From Rhodobacterales bacterium HKCCE3408 (GTDB lineage: Bacteria; Pseudomonadota; Alphaproteobacteria; Rhodobacterales; Rhodobacteraceae): a DNA stretch of 64,000 nt. The notes under the pieces are model-generated. The model had not been told where the DNA came from, did no database searches, and worked only from the letters and a program-made list of their open reading frames with translations. How positions within the stretch are numbered: the stretch's first letter is position 1; the number at the start of each line of letters is the position of its first letter. Positions 16,866-25,750 of this stretch are shown here, piece after piece. Where the stretch lies: contig WVSN01000016.1 in assembly GCA_015689705.1 (NCBI GenBank), forward strand, positions 1 through 64,000, in the 5' to 3' direction. Both the position numbers and the translations under genes were made by a program.

Positions 16866-17266
16866 GCAGTTTTCCTCGAGGTATCGGATGAGAGCCGGGA
16901 ATGGATCGGTGTGTCCTTCCACGACAATTCGGGGTCGTTCACGCGAATGTCGAGCGAGAGCGCGAAATGCGGCGTCGACAGCGGGCCGGACAACTCTGCT
17001 TTGACCGCGGCAAAGATCGCGTCGCCCGCTGCGCGCAGGGCGTCGGTGCTGCGGCCGGCACCCACTGCCAGGGTCATGGCCAGAAAGTCGTTCTCGGCCA
17101 GACCGTCGGCGACGATGGCGTGATCGGCGCGGAAAGCTCGCACGCGGATTCCGGCCAGCGGGAAGATACCGGCGCCGGTCATCGCGCCATGGGCGGCGCG
17201 GCAGATCGCGGCGATATCCGCGCGCTCTTCAAGCCCGGCGGAATATTCCAGTCTCAGGTGCGGCAC
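16862..17266 (-). CDS. hpaF: 5-carboxymethyl-2-hydroxymuconate delta-isomerase
   Basis: Small tautomerase-fold isomerase (134 residues) starting with Pro after the initiator (MPHLRLEYS), the catalytic proton-transfer residue of the family. It isomerises 5-carboxymethyl-2-hydroxymuconate between the HpaE and HpaG steps. The start is GTG at 17264-17266, preceded by GGAGAG. First gene of the leftward hpa operon; the promoter and the HpaR-type operator lie just upstream. The LGV-like hydrophobic core and the length match HpaF/HpcD proteins. Confidence 0.88.
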   Translation of the reverse strand: MPHLRLEYSAGLEERADIAAICRAAHGAMTGAGIFPLAGIRVRAFRADHAIVADGLAENDFLAMTLAVGAGRSTDALRAAGDAIFAAVKAELSGPLSTPHFALSLDIRVNDPELSWKDTPIHSRLSSDTSRKTA

Positions 17267-17287
17267 AGCGCGACTCTCCTCCCGTAC

Positions 17288-17307
17288 TTAGTTAACATGT
17301 TAATTAA
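17288..17307. promoter_or_regulatory. Palindromic operator between hpaF and hpaR
   Basis: TTAACATGTTAA at 17292-17303 is a perfect 12-base palindrome, and flanking TTA and TAA extend it to 20 bases with one mismatched pair. It lies in the 102-base divergent gap, in a local AT-rich island. MarR-family regulators such as HpaR bind symmetric AT-rich sites in the divergent promoter of their own operon, so it is the expected HpaR site. Confidence 0.65.
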
Positions 17308-17368
17308 ATTGCCCCCTGTCAACCGCCAACTTCTCATGCGGCCCCCGACACTGTATCACTACCGGTAG

Positions 17369-17833
17369 ATGACCGATCAACGCCAGATCCAGACCGCCAC
17401 CCTTTCCACGACCGAACGGTCACTTCCGATCGCGCTTCTGCGCGCGCGGGAACGGATCATGGAGCGGTTCCGGCCGATCCTCGCGGCCCACGGCGTGACG
17501 GAACAGCAATGGCGGGTACTCCGGGTCCTGCAGGAAGCGGACGAACTCGATGCGGGGGAACTCGCTGTCCGGTCCTGCATCCTCGCTCCGTCCCTGACGA
17601 GAATGCTGAAGGCGCTCGAGGATCGTGCGCTGGTCTCATCCCGCCGCGATCCGACCGACGGCAGGCGTCTGCTGATCCGGCTTGCCGATGGCGGGGTCGA
17701 GTTCATCGCGGAAATCTCGCCGCAGAGCGCATCGGTGTATGTCGAACTCGAGCGCGAGATCGGCGGCGAGACCGTGGCGACCCTTCTCGAACAGCTCGAC
17801 AAGGTAATCGCGGCGCTCGACCGGTCCCGCTAG
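17369..17833 (+). CDS. hpaR: Homoprotocatechuate degradation operon regulator, MarR family
   Basis: DNA-binding repressor of 154 residues. The winged helix is seen in ILAAHGVTEQQWRVLRVLQE (about 37-56), the recognition helix SCILAPSLTRMLKALEDRALVS (split over 69-90) and the wing SSRRDPTDGRRLLIRL (89-104), matching HpaR/HpcR. It is transcribed away from hpaF-hpaH. In characterised systems HpaR is released by homoprotocatechuate or 4-hydroxyphenylacetate. It converges on the glutamate-synthase-like gene with a 27-base gap. Confidence 0.9.
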   Translation: MTDQRQIQTATLSTTERSLPIALLRARERIMERFRPILAAHGVTEQQWRVLRVLQEADELDAGELAVRSCILAPSLTRMLKALEDRALVSSRRDPTDGRRLLIRLADGGVEFIAEISPQSASVYVELEREIGGETVATLLEQLDKVIAALDRSR

Positions 17834-17860
17834 GGAAGTCGGAGCCGGCGGTCCGAAGTT

Positions 17861-19465
17861 TCAGACGTCGAACGGCTCGAAACTCTCGGCCCGCGATCGG
17901 TCCCACCGCATACGGTATCCGAACCGGTCCGCTGCGCAGGGCTCATCCTCCAGCAGGAAGCCCTTCGGCATGTAGGGATAGACATCCTCGCCCGTGACCA
18001 TGTCGCGGTCGCGTTCGCGCATCATCAGGTGGTGCGGCAGGAAATCCCGAGGATGCGCCAGCCCGGCCGCGGCCGTCATCTCGGCCAGCGCCTTGAGCGT
18101 GTTTTCGTGGAACCGGTAGACCCGTTCGGACTTGTCGGTGACGTCGAGCGCGCGCATCCGCGACTTGTCCTGCGTGGCGACGCCGACCGGGCACCGGTTC
18201 GTGTGGCAGGACTGCGCCTGGATGCAACCGACCGCGAACATGAACCCGCGCGCGGAATTCGCCCAGTCGGCCCCGAGCGCCAGCGCCTTGGCGATATCGA
18301 ACGACGTTACCAGCTTGCCGGATGCGCCGAGCATCAGCCGGTCGCGCAACCCGGCCCCACGCAGGGTGTTGTGGGCGAAGGTCAGCCCCTCGACCAGCGG
18401 CATTCCGAGGTGGTCGGCGAATTCGACCGGCGCCGCGCCGGTGCCGCCCTCCTTCCCGTCGATGACGATGAAGTCCGGTACGATCCCGGTCTCCAGCATC
18501 GCCTTGACGATGCACATGAACTCCCGCCGGTGGCCGATGCACAGCTTGAAGCCCACGGGCTTTCCGGACCCCAGTTCCCGCATGCGCGCGACGAACTCCA
18601 GAAGCTCGATGGGCGACGAAAATTCCGGGTGACGACTGGGCGAGACGCAGTCCTGCCCCATCGGAATGCCGCGCGCTTCAGCGATCTCGTGGGTGATCTT
18701 CGCCGCGGGCAGGACGCCGCCATGGCCCGGCTTCGCGCCCTGGCTCAGCTTCAGCTCCAGCATCTTGACCTGTGGATCGGCGGCGGCGTCGCGGAACTTC
18801 TCGGGATCGAACCGGCCGTCCTTGTTGCGGCAGCCGAAATAACCAGACCCGATTTCCCAGATCAGGTCACCTCCGCCTTCGCGGTGATAGCGGCTGATGC
18901 CGCCCTCGCCCGTATCATGCGCGAAGTTCCCCTTCTTCGCCCCCTTGTTGAGCGCGAGGATCGCGTTCGCCGACAGCGCACCGAACGACATCGCCGAGAT
19001 GTTGTAGATCGACGCCGCATAGGGACTGGCGCAATCCTGGCCGCCGATGACGATCCGGATATCGTGATCCGGTGCCTCCTTCGGGACGACCGAATGGGTG
19101 ATCCACTCGTAGCCGGAATCGTAGACACGGGCGCGCGTCCCGAAGGGCCGCTTGTCCTCGACGCCCTTGGCGCGCTGGTAGATGATCGACCGCTCGTCGC
19201 GCGAAAACGGCTCCTCGTCGCGATCGCTCTCAATGAGGTACTGGCGGATCTCGGGCCGGATGCCCTCGAACATGAACCGCATGTGCCCGAGCACGGGGTA
19301 GTTGCGCAGGATCGAATGGCCGCGCTGCACCAGGTCCCAGAGGCCAAGCACAGTCAGAGCCCCGAAGACGGCGGCCGGCAGAATGAACCACACGTTCCAT
19401 GCAATCAGCAGGAGCGATGCGAGCGTGCCGGCGGCGACGAGGATGAAGGTCGTGAATCGGGGCAT
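17861..19465 (-). CDS. FMN-binding glutamate synthase family protein, membrane-anchored
   Basis: 534-residue protein with two N-terminal membrane segments (about 4-45) followed by a GltS/GltB-like FMN-binding TIM barrel. Landmarks: SIYNISAMSFGALSANA (near 155), KLSQGAKPGHGGVLPA, DGKEGGTGAAPVEFADH and the cysteine motif CIQAQSCHTNRCPVGVATQ (near 440) which in glutamate synthases holds the 3Fe-4S cluster. It lacks the glutamine amidotransferase domain, so it is not a complete glutamate synthase. The product of this family is not well defined; it occurs as a stand-alone gene in many proteobacteria. The ATG at 19465 starts the hydrophobic anchor. Confidence 0.85.
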   Translation of the reverse strand: MPRFTTFILVAAGTLASLLLIAWNVWFILPAAVFGALTVLGLWDLVQRGHSILRNYPVLGHMRFMFEGIRPEIRQYLIESDRDEEPFSRDERSIIYQRAKGVEDKRPFGTRARVYDSGYEWITHSVVPKEAPDHDIRIVIGGQDCASPYAASIYNISAMSFGALSANAILALNKGAKKGNFAHDTGEGGISRYHREGGGDLIWEIGSGYFGCRNKDGRFDPEKFRDAAADPQVKMLELKLSQGAKPGHGGVLPAAKITHEIAEARGIPMGQDCVSPSRHPEFSSPIELLEFVARMRELGSGKPVGFKLCIGHRREFMCIVKAMLETGIVPDFIVIDGKEGGTGAAPVEFADHLGMPLVEGLTFAHNTLRGAGLRDRLMLGASGKLVTSFDIAKALALGADWANSARGFMFAVGCIQAQSCHTNRCPVGVATQDKSRMRALDVTDKSERVYRFHENTLKALAEMTAAAGLAHPRDFLPHHLMMRERDRDMVTGEDVYPYMPKGFLLEDEPCAADRFGYRMRWDRSRAESFEPFDV

Positions 19466-19558
19466 GAGATCTCCGCGTCTGGGTCCTGGCAGGCATTTCG
19501 GGACAGATGCCCGCCGGGCCGAGCCTAGCGCGGTGTTTCCCGCGCCTCCAGAACGCAC

Positions 19559-19581
19559 GCGGCCCCCACGAGGGGGGCCGC
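19559..19581 (-). terminator. GC-rich hairpin after the Cache-domain gene
   Basis: GCGGCCCCC and GGGGGCCGC form a 9-bp stem with a 5-base loop 35 bases past the stop of the Cache gene. No T-run follows on the minus strand, so it is a hairpin in a terminator position rather than a complete intrinsic terminator. Confidence 0.4.
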
Positions 19582-19615
19582 GATCACTTCCGCGGGATGT
19601 ACGCCGGAGCGCGGG

Positions 19616-20701
19616 TCAGGACCTCCGCGTCCGCGACGGAACCAGGATCGGCTGCATCGCCCCGAGCGCGTAGGACAGCTTCGAGCTCTCGCGAGTGGTG
19701 AAGCTCTCCACCGGGTAGATGTCACCGCCGTCCGAAATCGCCTTGGCGTCGCGGGCAAGCCGCTCGATCGGATGCAGGACCAGCGCCGCGAACACCGCCG
19801 AGGCCGCGAAGGTCAGCACGAAGAGCACGGCGACGCTCGTCCGGAAGATCCCGATAAAGCCGAAGGCGTCACCCACCGGAGAGACGGCCGGAACCCGGAC
19901 GACCAGCGCCCACCCGAACTGCGGCGCATCGCCGACCAGAACCTCGGGGAAGACAGCGAGGATGCTCGAGCTTGAGGCGCCAGAACGGGACACCCGGAAG
20001 AATTCCTGGCCAAGGCTGACGAGGCTTTCGAGATTCGCCGGCATGTCGTCACCGACATGGTCCAGCCGCTCGGCGACCACCGTGCCGCGTTCGTCGCGAA
20101 GCTGGAAGTCGACGCCGAGAACCTCTGCCGCCTCGCCGAGATACTGCACCAGCCACTCGATGCGGATGGAGTAGACCAGAACGCCTCGGGACACGCCGAA
20201 TTCATCGACCAGCGGAACCGACATGTTGATCAGGCCGGGCGCGGCGTCGGGCTGGCCCGAAAGGGACGGGGTCTGGACGCTGCCCACCGTGCCGCGGACG
20301 ATCCCCTCGCGGTACCAGCGGTGCATCGACACGTCCTCACCCTCGCGCTGGCCGGAAGAGGCCGCGATGACATGGCCCGACCGGTCGGCGACGCCAACCC
20401 AGGCCACGGCGTCTGACGCGACGAGGATCGCATTGGCCAGGTCGCGGGTCCGGTCGGCGTCCGACAGGTCGACCAGACCAGCCGCCGCCTGAAGCGACTG
20501 CCATTCGCGCTCCATGGCGCGGGACGTGGTCATCTGGAGCGAGCGCCCCGCGGATTCAGCGACTTCCGACTGCACTTCGCCTTCCAGTTCCACGAAGAAA
20601 TCGCGGAACGGCACGGCGAAGACCAGGATCGCGCCGAAGAACATCAGAATTGAGAAGTTGAGAAAAAGGGCTGAGAGCCCCGGTGCCTTCACCTTAACCA
20701 T
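19616..20701 (-). CDS. Cache-domain membrane sensor without an output domain
   Basis: 361 residues: a transmembrane segment at about 10-32, a periplasmic double-Cache (dCACHE_1-like) region at about 35-275 with the WVGVADRSGHVIAAS and MHRWYREGI blocks that are typical of small-ligand Cache sensors, a second membrane segment at about 283-310 and a short HAMP-like helix (LHPIERLARDAKAISDGGD). The protein ends about 25 residues later, so no histidine kinase, GGDEF or methyl-accepting domain is present and no partner gene is adjacent. It may act with a separate output protein or be a shortened relative of a larger sensor. Function unknown beyond ligand sensing. Confidence 0.8.
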   Translation of the reverse strand: MVKVKAPGLSALFLNFSILMFFGAILVFAVPFRDFFVELEGEVQSEVAESAGRSLQMTTSRAMEREWQSLQAAAGLVDLSDADRTRDLANAILVASDAVAWVGVADRSGHVIAASSGQREGEDVSMHRWYREGIVRGTVGSVQTPSLSGQPDAAPGLINMSVPLVDEFGVSRGVLVYSIRIEWLVQYLGEAAEVLGVDFQLRDERGTVVAERLDHVGDDMPANLESLVSLGQEFFRVSRSGASSSSILAVFPEVLVGDAPQFGWALVVRVPAVSPVGDAFGFIGIFRTSVAVLFVLTFAASAVFAALVLHPIERLARDAKAISDGGDIYPVESFTTRESSKLSYALGAMQPILVPSRTRRS

Positions 20702-21031
20702 GTCACTACTCCCGAACTACCACTTACAACAGGTGGAACAGGGAGAGGTTTATTAACCACTTTTGGCGAGATATGGGCACAATCCGATTGTTATTTTGAA
20801 AGCTACTGTCTTTTTAGACAGCTGTGAAACAAATGCTTTTGGGCAAGTGTCGTTAGCCTTTTTCGTTATTTGACTGGTTCTTGGCCAAGCCACGTGACGG
20901 TTAGCTCGAATGACGAAGCCCCTGCGCCGCCTTCGACCGGCCCGATTTGCCCCGGGCAATCGACGGGTCGCAGTTCTTTTGACTTTCCAATCTTTCCAAA
21001 GTGACTGCCGAAACACGTCACCCTTACAGGG
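20702..21031. other. AT-rich intergenic stretch upstream of the Cache sensor
   Basis: 330 bases with no convincing gene, more AT-rich than the flanks between 20740 and 20900. It probably holds the promoter of the Cache gene (ribosome-binding site GGGAG just before its ATG on the minus strand). A short CTGTC/GACAG hairpin with a TTTTTA loop is at 20806-20821. Small open frames here have no supporting signals. Confidence 0.5.
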
Positions 21032-21943
21032 TCAGCCAACCGCCGCCACAAGCCCGGGCGGCAATTCGACCAGCGCACCGCGCCCCTGTACGACCTTCGC
21101 CGAAACACGGCATCCCGCCGCGATACTGTCGCGGACGGAAAGGCCTGCCGCAAGTCCGGCGAGAAAGCCGGCGTTGAACGAATCCCCCGCCGCCGTCGTG
21201 TCAACGACCCGGTCGACGGGCGTGACCGGGTGGCGTAACGCCGCGCCGTCCGGGGCCGCCGCGACGATCTCGCCAGCTCCGTTCTTGACGACGCACAGGC
21301 CCGCGCCGAGGGCGGCGTAGCGCGCACAGGTCGCCTCCGGATCGGCATCGCCGAATATCGTCGCCTCGTCATCGAAGGACGGTAGTAGGATGTCGGACCC
21401 GGCCGCCATCGCCGAGGTTTCGTCCCTCAGGGACTCGGCACTTTCCCAGAGACGGGGCCGAATATTCGGATCGAAGGCGACGAGCGCGCCGGCCGCCCGG
21501 GCCTCGGCCACCGCGGCCCGCAACCTCGGCCGGTCCTCGGGCGGCAGGATCGCGAGGCTGATACCCGACAGGTAGACCAGATCGCCTGCGCCGCGGCCCT
21601 GCAGCGGGCCGAGGTCATGTGCCAGCAGCCGCGCGGCGGAGCTGTCGCGCCAATAGCTGAACGTCCGCTCCCCGTCGCGCAGAGACACGAGGTAGAGACC
21701 CACGCTCCGGCCCTCGATCCGTGCAACATCCGCAGTCCTGATCCCGGCCGCCCGCATGAAGGCCAGCATCCGGTCGGAAATGTCGTCCTGCCCGACCGCA
21801 CTGAGGTAGCCGATCTCCAGCCGCTCTCCGGCGAGGCGCTGAAGATACCAGGCGGTGTTGAACGTGTCTCCTGCAAAGCCGAGCGCGTACCCGCCACCAT
21901 CCCGCGGGGCCATTTCGACCATGCACTCGCCGATCGCGGTCAC
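21032..21943 (-). CDS. kdgK: 2-dehydro-3-deoxygluconokinase, PfkB family
   Basis: Cytoplasmic sugar kinase of about 303 residues that phosphorylates 2-keto-3-deoxygluconate to KDPG. The PfkB signature DTTAAGDSFNAGFLAGLAAG lies near residue 245 with the catalytic Asp in GDS; the N-terminal GECMVEM and GGDTFNTAWYL-like block matches KdgK. The GTG at 21943 is chosen because the family begins with a short beta-strand leading into GE; an in-frame ATG at 22009 would add 22 residues and overlap kduD. It is downstream of kduD in the same operon. Confidence 0.88.
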   Translation of the reverse strand: MTAIGECMVEMAPRDGGGYALGFAGDTFNTAWYLQRLAGERLEIGYLSAVGQDDISDRMLAFMRAAGIRTADVARIEGRSVGLYLVSLRDGERTFSYWRDSSAARLLAHDLGPLQGRGAGDLVYLSGISLAILPPEDRPRLRAAVAEARAAGALVAFDPNIRPRLWESAESLRDETSAMAAGSDILLPSFDDEATIFGDADPEATCARYAALGAGLCVVKNGAGEIVAAAPDGAALRHPVTPVDRVVDTTAAGDSFNAGFLAGLAAGLSVRDSIAAGCRVSAKVVQGRGALVELPPGLVAAVG

Positions 21944-21986
21944 GCGGGCCAGCGACCCGGCGGCGGCGATGCGCAAAGGCCAGCCG

Positions 21987-22733
21987 TCACCTGGCAAGCC
22001 AGCCTCCATCGACGCTCAGAACGGTGCCGGTGATGTAGCGCGCGGCTGGCGTGCAGAGGAACGCGATGGCGCCGCCGATATCGGACGGCTCGCCGAAGCG
22101 GCCAGCGGGAATGCGCGACAGAAGCTCGGCCGAGCGCTTCGGATCGTCCCGCAGCGCCCGGGTGTTGTTCGTCGCGACGTAGCCGGGCGCGACGGCATTG
22201 ACGTTGATCCCCGCCCCCGCCCATTCGTTGGCCAGCGCCTTTGTCAGCCCCGCGACCGCGTGCTTGGACGCTGTATAGGCCGGCACCCTGATCCCACCCT
22301 GGAACGACAGGAGCGATGCCACGTTAACGATGGACCCGCCCTGCCCACGCGCCATCGCGGCCCGGGCAAAGGTCTGGGACAGCAGGAACACCGCCTTCAG
22401 GTTCACTTCGATCACGTCGTCCCAGTCTTTTTCGGAATAGTCGGTCGCATCCTCGCGCCGGATGATCCCGGCATTGTTTACGAGAATGTCGAGGTCGCGG
22501 GCTTCGTCGAGCGTGGCCGCGCCAGCCCCGGCGTCGGACAGATCCAGCGTCATCGCCTCGCCAGTGCCCCCGATCGTCGCGATCTCCGCCAGTGTCTCAT
22601 CGCAGGAGGACCGACCGGCGGCCACGACATGCGCGCCGCGCTCGGCGAGGCTCAGGGCCGCGGCCTGTCCGATCCCGGTATTCGCCCCGGTGACCAGCGC
22701 ACGTTTTCCATCGAGCCGGAACGGATCACTCAT
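21987..22733 (-). CDS. kduD: 2-dehydro-3-deoxy-D-gluconate 5-dehydrogenase
   Basis: Short-chain dehydrogenase (248 residues) interconverting 2,5-diketo-3-deoxygluconate and 2-keto-3-deoxygluconate in pectin and alginate-type uronate breakdown. NAD-binding TGANTGIG at about 15-22, NNAG near 87, Ser in VASLLSF and the YxxxK motif YTASK (near 153) are all intact. The sequence RLDGKRALVTGANTGIGQ is typical of KduD. Together with kdgK it feeds the Entner-Doudoroff intermediates. Other gluconate SDRs look similar, so the exact substrate is less sure. Confidence 0.82.
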   Translation of the reverse strand: MSDPFRLDGKRALVTGANTGIGQAAALSLAERGAHVVAAGRSSCDETLAEIATIGGTGEAMTLDLSDAGAGAATLDEARDLDILVNNAGIIRREDATDYSEKDWDDVIEVNLKAVFLLSQTFARAAMARGQGGSIVNVASLLSFQGGIRVPAYTASKHAVAGLTKALANEWAGAGINVNAVAPGYVATNNTRALRDDPKRSAELLSRIPAGRFGEPSDIGGAIAFLCTPAARYITGTVLSVDGGWLAR

Positions 22734-22894
22734 GTCCGGGCCTCGACGTCGCGACGAACGGGGCGGAATAGCGATATGCGGAAGATCGGATTGGCCATGG
22801 CCCCGCTATAGACCACCGCCGGTCCGAATGTCTCGCGCAGCGCTGTCTCCGATCCGCGCGGATCGGGGACTGCTACCGGCATTTCGGGAAGACT

Positions 22895-22971
22895 TGGTAG
22901 CGGAGGAGGGACTTGAACCCCCGACACGCGGATTATGATTCCGCTGCTCTAACCAACTGAGCTACTCCGCC
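22895..22971 (-). tRNA. tRNA-Met (anticodon CAT), elongator type
   Basis: The minus strand reads a full 77-base cloverleaf: acceptor GGCGGAG pairing with CTCCGCT (G1-U72 wobble), D-arm with AGTTGGTTAGA, anticodon stem GCGGA/TCCGC around ATCATAA (anticodon CAT), T-arm GGGGGTTCAAGTCCCTC and encoded CCA end. The stem and loop sequences fit elongator tRNA-Met rather than initiator or tRNA-Ile2. It stands alone between kduD and the galactoside locus. Confidence 0.93.
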
Positions 22972-23009
22972 CCGAAGCACGGGGGAGTTATGCCAGCGGT
23001 GGGTCTGCG

Positions 23010-24914
23010 TCAACTGGAAAATCCCATGGAAATGCCGGCCGGGGGCAGCGTCTCTCCGCGCCATGTCACCGGCGTCGCGGCGTGGTTGAAGACGAACCGA
23101 CAGCCGCCGCAGTCACGGATGCGCAGTCCTTCGGGCAGCGGCTCGGCCGGAAGTCCGGCGGCCGTGGCCAGAAGGACCGCGATCCGGTCGGCCAGCGCGT
23201 CGTCCGGCCAGCCACCGAGATAGTGGAGCCGGTCATTCCGGACGAGAAGCGGGCGACCCTCTGCATCGGACATGACGACCGGCTCCGACGTCTCGAGCTC
23301 TTCACGCCAGTTCACCAGCGCGCCGCCGCCCTCAGCGGCGACGGCGAACTCCCGGCCCATCGTCTCAACCCGCGCCACGGTCACGTCGAGGCCCGGGAGC
23401 GCCGGCGGCAGCGGCACCGGGATGGAAAAGTCGCGCGTCTTCGACCCGGTGCGCGGACCGAAACACGCGACCGCGCCGCTGGCCGCGACGGCCTCGGCCA
23501 GCCCCTCGCCCGGCATCTCGAGCCCCGGCGCCAGCACCAGACGATAGCCTTCGAAATCCCGCGCCGTGGGCGTCAGGATGTCGATCGACAGGCCATGCCG
23601 CCGGAGGGCACGGTAGATGTCGAAAACCAGGAGGAGGTAGTCGCACCCCTCGCCCTGCGGCTGCACTGCCCAGGACCAGCTTGCCTCGTAGTCGAAGATC
23701 AGCGCCACGGATGCCTTGCCCGCATCGACCTCGGGCGCCTCGGCCAGTTCAGCCGCAACCGCCGCGGCTTCGGCAAAGCCTGGCGCCTCGTTGCTGTCGG
23801 GGCGCAGAAGGCCGGTATGCATCTGCTCCTGTGCGAAGGGCGCCTGCCGCCAGCGGAAATAGCACACCGCCTCGGCGCCGTGCGCGAAGGCTTCCCATGT
23901 CCACAGCCGGACCATGCCCGGCAGCGGGATGGTGTTGACCGGCGCCCAGTTCACCGGCCCCGGCTGCTGCTCCATCACCCACCAGCGCCCCTGCCCGACA
24001 GCGCGGTAGAGGTCATGGTGAAATGCCTGGAAATCCGGATCGCCCTGCCGGGCATAAAGCCGCTTCCGCTCCGCGTCGGCGCCCACCCGGTCCTGCAGGA
24101 AGCCGAGCGGGTAGCTGTCCCAGGTCGCGATCTCCATCTGCGCGCCGAGTGCGAAATGGTCGAAATCGGTGACCTTGCCCATGTAGTTATGGCTGATCGG
24201 GCGGTCGGAATGGCGGCGGATCGCGGCCACCTGCGCCGCGTTGAAGCGCAGAACCTGGTCCGAGCTGAAGCGCCGGAAATCCATCGCGTGGGCCGGATTG
24301 GGTTCGGTCACCGTCAGGTTCGGCAGGCCAATCTCGTCGAAGCTGCGATACTCCATCGACCAGAACACGTTGCCCCAGGCCCGGTTCAGCGCCTCGACCG
24401 ACTGGTAGTGCTGCGCGAGCCAGTCGCGGAACGCCGGCAGCGCAGCGGCGGAGTAGGAGATGACGGTGTCGTGGCAGCCATATTCGTTGTCCGTCTGCCA
24501 CGCGCCCAGATGCGCGTTGCGGCCATAGCGTTCGGCCATCAGCGTCGCGATCCGGACCGACTCTTCCCGGTAGCCGTCATGGCTGAAACAGTAGTGCCGG
24601 CGCGATCCGAACCCGCGCGGCCGACCTTCGGCATCCACGGCCAGCATGTCGGGATGGCGGTCGAGCATCCAGCGCGGCGGCGTCGCCGTTGGCGTGCCAA
24701 GCACGACCTTCAGCCCCGCGGCCCCGAGCGTTTCGATCGCCCGGTCGAGCCAGTCCCAGTCGAGCCTGCCCGGCTCCGGCTCGAGCCGCGACCACGAAAA
24801 CTCGCCAATCCGCACCCAGGTGAGGCCAAGCTCTGCCATGCGGCGCGCATCCTCGGCCCAGGTCTCCTCGGGCCAGTGCTCGGGGTAATAGCAAACGCCA
24901 AGCGTGCGCTTCAT
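23010..24914 (-). CDS. Beta-galactosidase, glycoside hydrolase family 42
   Basis: 634-residue cytoplasmic enzyme with the GH42 layout: TIM barrel from residue 1 (CYYPEHWPEE, then LTWVRIGEFSWS), acid/base Glu in WQTDNEYG (near 147) and nucleophile Glu in the FAQEQMHTGLL block (near 305), then a trimerisation domain and a small C-terminal beta-domain. No signal peptide, so the substrate must be imported first. ATG overlaps the lactonase gene stop. It is the last gene of the galactoside operon; release of galactose from beta-galactosides feeds the dehydrogenase, lactonase, kinase and aldolase encoded upstream. Confidence 0.93.
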   Translation of the reverse strand: MKRTLGVCYYPEHWPEETWAEDARRMAELGLTWVRIGEFSWSRLEPEPGRLDWDWLDRAIETLGAAGLKVVLGTPTATPPRWMLDRHPDMLAVDAEGRPRGFGSRRHYCFSHDGYREESVRIATLMAERYGRNAHLGAWQTDNEYGCHDTVISYSAAALPAFRDWLAQHYQSVEALNRAWGNVFWSMEYRSFDEIGLPNLTVTEPNPAHAMDFRRFSSDQVLRFNAAQVAAIRRHSDRPISHNYMGKVTDFDHFALGAQMEIATWDSYPLGFLQDRVGADAERKRLYARQGDPDFQAFHHDLYRAVGQGRWWVMEQQPGPVNWAPVNTIPLPGMVRLWTWEAFAHGAEAVCYFRWRQAPFAQEQMHTGLLRPDSNEAPGFAEAAAVAAELAEAPEVDAGKASVALIFDYEASWSWAVQPQGEGCDYLLLVFDIYRALRRHGLSIDILTPTARDFEGYRLVLAPGLEMPGEGLAEAVAASGAVACFGPRTGSKTRDFSIPVPLPPALPGLDVTVARVETMGREFAVAAEGGGALVNWREELETSEPVVMSDAEGRPLLVRNDRLHYLGGWPDDALADRIAVLLATAAGLPAEPLPEGLRIRDCGGCRFVFNHAATPVTWRGETLPPAGISMGFSS

Positions 24915-25750
24915 GCGACGACCCGGTGCTCCGCCTGTCCCCGCGCGGTGGTCTTCACGACATAGGTCGGCCCGTCGGCGGCACCCGCCCGGTCGCCAAG
25001 GCCTTCGCGGGCGGTGGTCACGTAAAGGTCGGACAGGTCCGGACCGCCAAAGGCCGGGCAGCTCGGCTGGCGCGCCGGCAGCTGGATCTCCTCCACGAGC
25101 CGGCCTTCGGAGTCGTAGCAGGCGACCCGGAAGTTTCCCCATTCGGCGTTCCAGAACCGGCCCGCGGCATCCACCACGGCGCCGTCCGGATTGATCCGGC
25201 TCTCTCGCTGGTCGAGGAAAATCTCGGGATCGGCCTCCGGCCAGCCCTCCGAGTCCAGGGCCTGAGTCCAGACGAGGTTCCGCCGGGTATCGGCGAAATA
25301 GGCGCGGCGTCCGTCCGGCGCGAAGCAGATTGCGTTCGGAATCGTGATCGGTCCAGTCACCGGCTCAATTACGCCGCGATAGAACCGGTAGATGCGGCCC
25401 GCTTCCTCCTCGGCGCTTTTGCCCATCGTGCCGATCCAGAAGCCGCCGAACGGGTCCGCCCGACCGTCGTTCGACCGCGTGCCCGAATTCGTCTTTTCCA
25501 GCGCCACGATCCGCTCCTGCTCGCCGGTCTCGATGTCGAAGCGGATCAGGTCGGTTTCGGTCGCGATCAGCAGCGTATCGTCATCGATCCAGCCGGCAGC
25601 CGAGGCGTGGCGGTCGAACTGCCATTCCGCGCCCTTCGTCAGCAGGCGCTTGCCAAGGATGTCGAACCAGAAAAGCTGCCCGCGGTTCGGGTGCCAGAGC
25701 GGCCCCTCGCCCAGGTCGCAGATGCGGTCGTCGAAGATCTCGGCGCTCAT
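24911..25750 (-). CDS. SMP-30/gluconolaconase family lactonase (galactonolactonase by context)
   Basis: Six-bladed beta-propeller lactonase of 279 residues. The family metal-site residues are in LGEGPLWHP (Glu near residue 15), [17 protein letters not shown] (Asn and Asp near 93) and [19 protein letters not shown] (Asp near 189). It would open galactono-1,4- or 1,5-lactone to galactonate after the sugar dehydrogenase. Placed between the KDPGal aldolase and the beta-galactosidase with 4-base overlaps on both sides. Substrate is from context; related lactonases work on xylono-, arabino- or gluconolactone. Confidence 0.85.
   Translation of the reverse strand: MSAEIFDDRICDLGEGPLWHPNRGQLFWFDILGKRLLTKGAEWQFDRHASAAGWIDDDTLLIATETDLIRFDIETGEQERIVALEKTNSGTRSNDGRADPFGGFWIGTMGKSAEEEAGRIYRFYRGVIEPVTGPITIPNAICFAPDGRRAYFADTRRNLVWTQALDSEGWPEADPEIFLDQRESRINPDGAVVDAAGRFWNAEWGNFRVACYDSEGRLVEEIQLPARQPSCPAFGGPDLSDLYVTTAREGLGDRAGAADGPTYVVKTTARGQAEHRVVA

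Noticed and set aside
17834-17860. Terminator between hpaR and the glutamate-synthase-like gene
   Set aside because: The 27-base gap has no stem with a T-run; termination presumably relies on Rho or on overlapping ends.
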